Of a stretch of DNA of 7,078 bases, positions 5,233 through 7,078 are shown in pieces; within the stretch, counting starts at the first letter, position 1, and every line of letters starts with the position of its first letter. The DNA is from Gammaproteobacteria bacterium (lineage in GTDB: Bacteria > Pseudomonadota > Gammaproteobacteria > Pseudomonadales > Halieaceae): the NCBI GenBank assembly GCA_029859085.1, contig JAOUDU010000137.1, positions 1 to 7,078 on the forward strand, read 5' to 3'. Under the pieces are notes generated by a model. That model did not search any database. It was not told the origin of the DNA and saw only the letters and a list, made by a program, of their open reading frames with translations. Position numbers and translations under genes: made by a program.

Positions 5233-6312
5233 ATGGCAAGGAAAATACTGGTCCTGCCGGGGGACTATATCGGCCCGGAGATCATGGCAGAGGCCGTCAA
5301 GGTCCTGCTGGAAGTGAACAGCCGCTTTGGGCTCGATCTCGAGCTGGAGTACGGCCTGCTGGGCGGTGCAGCGATCGACGCGACAGGTGTGCCGCTGCCG
5401 CCGGAAACCCTCGAGCGGGCCCGGGCAGCCGATGCCATTTTGCTGGGCGCCGTGGGGGGGCCCAAGTGGGATGGTGTGGAGCGGCACCTGCGCCCCGAGC
5501 GCGGCCTGCTGGGTATTCGCTCGGAACTGAAGCTGTTCGGCAACCTGCGCCCGGCCATTCTCTACCCCCAGTTGGCGGACGCCTCCAGCCTCAAGCCGGA
5601 AGTGGTCTCCGGGCTGGATATCCTGATCGTGCGGGAACTGACAGGCGGCATTTATTTCGGCGAGCCCCGGGGCATCCGGGTGCTGGAAAACGGGGAGCGC
5701 GAGGGCTACAACACCTATGTCTACCGGGAGTCGGAAATTCGCAGGATTGCCCACCTCGCTTTCAGCCTGGCCCGCAAGCGCGATCGCCGCCTGTGCTCGG
5801 TGGACAAGGCCAACGTACTGGAGGTGACCATGCTCTGGCGCGAGGTGATGGATGAGGTGGGGGCCGAGTACCCGGACGTCGAGCTCAGCCATATGTACGT
5901 GGACAACGCCGCGATGCAGTTGCTGCGGGCACCCAAGCAGTTCGATGTGCTGGTCACCGGCAATATGTTCGGCGACATCCTGTCAGATGCCGCCGCCATG
6001 CTCACCGGTTCGATCGGCATGTTGCCGTCGGCTTCGCTGGACCAGGCCGGGCGGGGCATGTATGAGCCCTGTCACGGTACCGCCCCGGATATCGCCGGGC
6101 AGGGCAAGGCCAACCCGCTGGCAACCATCCTGTCGGTGGCTATGATGTTGCGTTACACCCTGGCCAGTCCGGCGGCGGCGGACGCCATAGAACAGGCGGT
6201 GAGCGCGGTGCTGGACCAGGGCCTGCGCACCCCGGACATACATACCGCTGGCAGGCAACTGGTGAGCACCACCGGTATGGGCGACGCGGTAATAGCGGCC
6301 CTGCGGGCCTGA
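5233..6312 (+). CDS. leuB: 3-isopropylmalate dehydrogenase
   Basis: LeuB is an NAD- and Mg/Mn-dependent beta-decarboxylating dehydrogenase that oxidises 3-isopropylmalate toward 2-oxoisocaproate. The product is 359 residues, typical of the family. Substrate and metal residues are present: ELTGGIYFG with Tyr141, SVDKANVL with Lys192, MYVDNAAMQ with Asp224, and FGDILSD with Asp248 and Asp252. The C-terminal nucleotide region has [25 protein letters not shown]. Three sites differ from what I would expect: GDYIGPE instead of GDGIGPE (Tyr12), Gly243 where TDNMFGD is common in related proteins, and Ala253 where Glu usually follows ILSD. All catalytic residues remain, so it is probably active. The ribosome-binding site GGGAG (5217-5221) is 11 nt from the ATG, longer than ideal. 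No alternative start is seen in the leader. Confidence 0.97.
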   Translation: MARKILVLPGDYIGPEIMAEAVKVLLEVNSRFGLDLELEYGLLGGAAIDATGVPLPPETLERARAADAILLGAVGGPKWDGVERHLRPERGLLGIRSELKLFGNLRPAILYPQLADASSLKPEVVSGLDILIVRELTGGIYFGEPRGIRVLENGEREGYNTYVYRESEIRRIAHLAFSLARKRDRRLCSVDKANVLEVTMLWREVMDEVGAEYPDVELSHMYVDNAAMQLLRAPKQFDVLVTGNMFGDILSDAAAMLTGSIGMLPSASLDQAGRGMYEPCHGTAPDIAGQGKANPLATILSVAMMLRYTLASPAAADAIEQAVSAVLDQGLRTPDIHTAGRQLVSTTGMGDAVIAALRA

Positions 6313-6345
6313 CGGGACGATAACAGGACACTCGAGGGAGTACAG

Positions 6346-7078
6346 ATGAGCAAGTTATACGATGTGGCAGTAGTGGGCGCGACCGGGGCGGTGGGGGAGG
6401 CCATGATCGCCATCCTGGAGCAGCGCAAGTTTCCGGTGCGCAATCTCTACCCGCTGGCGAGCAGCCGCTCCGCCGGGAAAACAGTCATGTTCAACGGCAA
6501 GTCGATCAGGGTGACCGACCTGGCCGAGTTCGACTTCAGCAGGGCCCGGATCGGCCTGTTTTCCGCCGGCGGCAGCATTTCCGCCGAATTCGCGCCCAAA
6601 GCCGGCGCCGCGGGCTGCGTGGTGATAGACAACACTTCCCACTTCCGCCAGGACGAGGATATCCCGCTGATCGTGCCGGAGGTCAATATAGAGGCCCTGG
6701 CGGGGTACACCCGGCGCAATATTATCGCCAACCCCAATTGCTCGACGATCCAGATGCTGGTGGCGCTCAAGCCCATCTACGATGCGGTGGGCATCGAGCG
6801 GATCAACGTGGCCACCTACCAGGCGGTTTCCGGTACCGGCAAGGAGGCGATCGAGGAACTGGCGGCCCAGACCGCGAGGCTGCTCAACGGCCAGGAAATC
6901 CAGTGCGAGGTATACCCCCGCCAGATCGCGTTCAACGTCATTCCCCACATCGACACCTTCCAGGAGAACGGCTATACCCGGGAAGAGATGAAAATGGTGT
7001 GGGAGACCCGGAAAATCTTCGGCAACCCGTCGATCCAGGTGAACCCGACCTGTGTCCGGGTACCGGTCTTTTTTGGCC
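6346..7078 (+). CDS. asd: Aspartate-semialdehyde dehydrogenase, C-terminus cut by window edge
   Basis: Asd reduces beta-aspartyl phosphate with NADPH to aspartate semialdehyde, the branch metabolite for lysine/diaminopimelate, threonine and methionine. The frame is open for 244 codons to the window end. Family members of this type are about 335-340 residues, so about 95 are missing. The NADP loop is GATGAVG at residues 11-17. The catalytic Cys132 lies in ANPNCSTIQML, and QAVSGTGKEAI follows. The end reads NPTCVRVPVFFG. It resembles the shorter Asd form (Vibrio cholerae asd2-like) more than the roughly 370-residue E. coli-type enzyme. Pseudomonad Usg proteins are related, but the intact NPNCSTIQ motif favours a working Asd. 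The ribosome-binding site GAGGGAG (6334-6340) is 5 nt upstream of the ATG. The 33-nt gap after leuB has no visible terminator, so it is probably in the leu operon. Confidence 0.95.
   Translation, partial: MSKLYDVAVVGATGAVGEAMIAILEQRKFPVRNLYPLASSRSAGKTVMFNGKSIRVTDLAEFDFSRARIGLFSAGGSISAEFAPKAGAAGCVVIDNTSHFRQDEDIPLIVPEVNIEALAGYTRRNIIANPNCSTIQMLVALKPIYDAVGIERINVATYQAVSGTGKEAIEELAAQTARLLNGQEIQCEVYPRQIAFNVIPHIDTFQENGYTREEMKMVWETRKIFGNPSIQVNPTCVRVPVFFG

Noticed and set aside
5161..5892. Minus-strand open frame of 243 codons opposite the end of leuD and leuB
   Set aside because: It is antisense to two well-identified genes, with no recognisable domain; treated as a shadow.

Overview
This window reads as a stretch of a GC-rich bacterial chromosome, by eye roughly 60-65% G+C. 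It is densely coded, with short gaps and no mobile elements, tRNA or rRNA genes, or CRISPR array that I can see. The gene order LysR regulator (divergent) / leuC / leuD / leuB / asd, and the character of the LeuB and Asd proteins, point to a gammaproteobacterium of the Pseudomonas/Cellvibrio/marine type. The genus cannot be fixed from the sequence alone.

Left part (1-2128). A zinc-independent MDR-type NADPH oxidoreductase runs leftward and leaves the window before its C-terminus. Divergent from it are a short flavodoxin-like protein and a PaaI-type hotdog thioesterase, separated by 66 nt that hold a 16-bp direct repeat present in just over three copies. These are general redox and acyl-CoA housekeeping genes, and no shared pathway can be proven from sequence. 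The thioesterase and the LysR gene converge across a 114-nt gap with GC palindromes but no convincing intrinsic terminator.

Right part (2129-7078). This is the leucine biosynthesis block. A LysR-type regulator is divergent from leuC across a 122-nt intergenic region that is strikingly AT-rich. That region holds a clean T-N11-A dyad (3023-3037), a good sigma-70 promoter toward leuC, and an equally good promoter toward lysR that overlaps it. The dyad is centred 65 bp upstream of the predicted leuC start point. It also lies over the lysR ribosome-binding site, as expected for a LysR protein that activates the leu operon and limits its own expression.

The operon then runs leuC (isopropylmalate isomerase, large subunit), leuD (small subunit), leuB (3-isopropylmalate dehydrogenase) and asd (aspartate-semialdehyde dehydrogenase, cut by the window end). 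LeuCD convert 2-isopropylmalate to 3-isopropylmalate, and LeuB oxidises that toward the leucine keto-acid. Asd makes aspartate semialdehyde for lysine/diaminopimelate, threonine and methionine. leuA is not in the window.

I see no previously undescribed multi-gene system here. The best signals are the compact lysR-leuC control region, the 16-bp repeat array, and unusual residues at conserved sites of LeuB.
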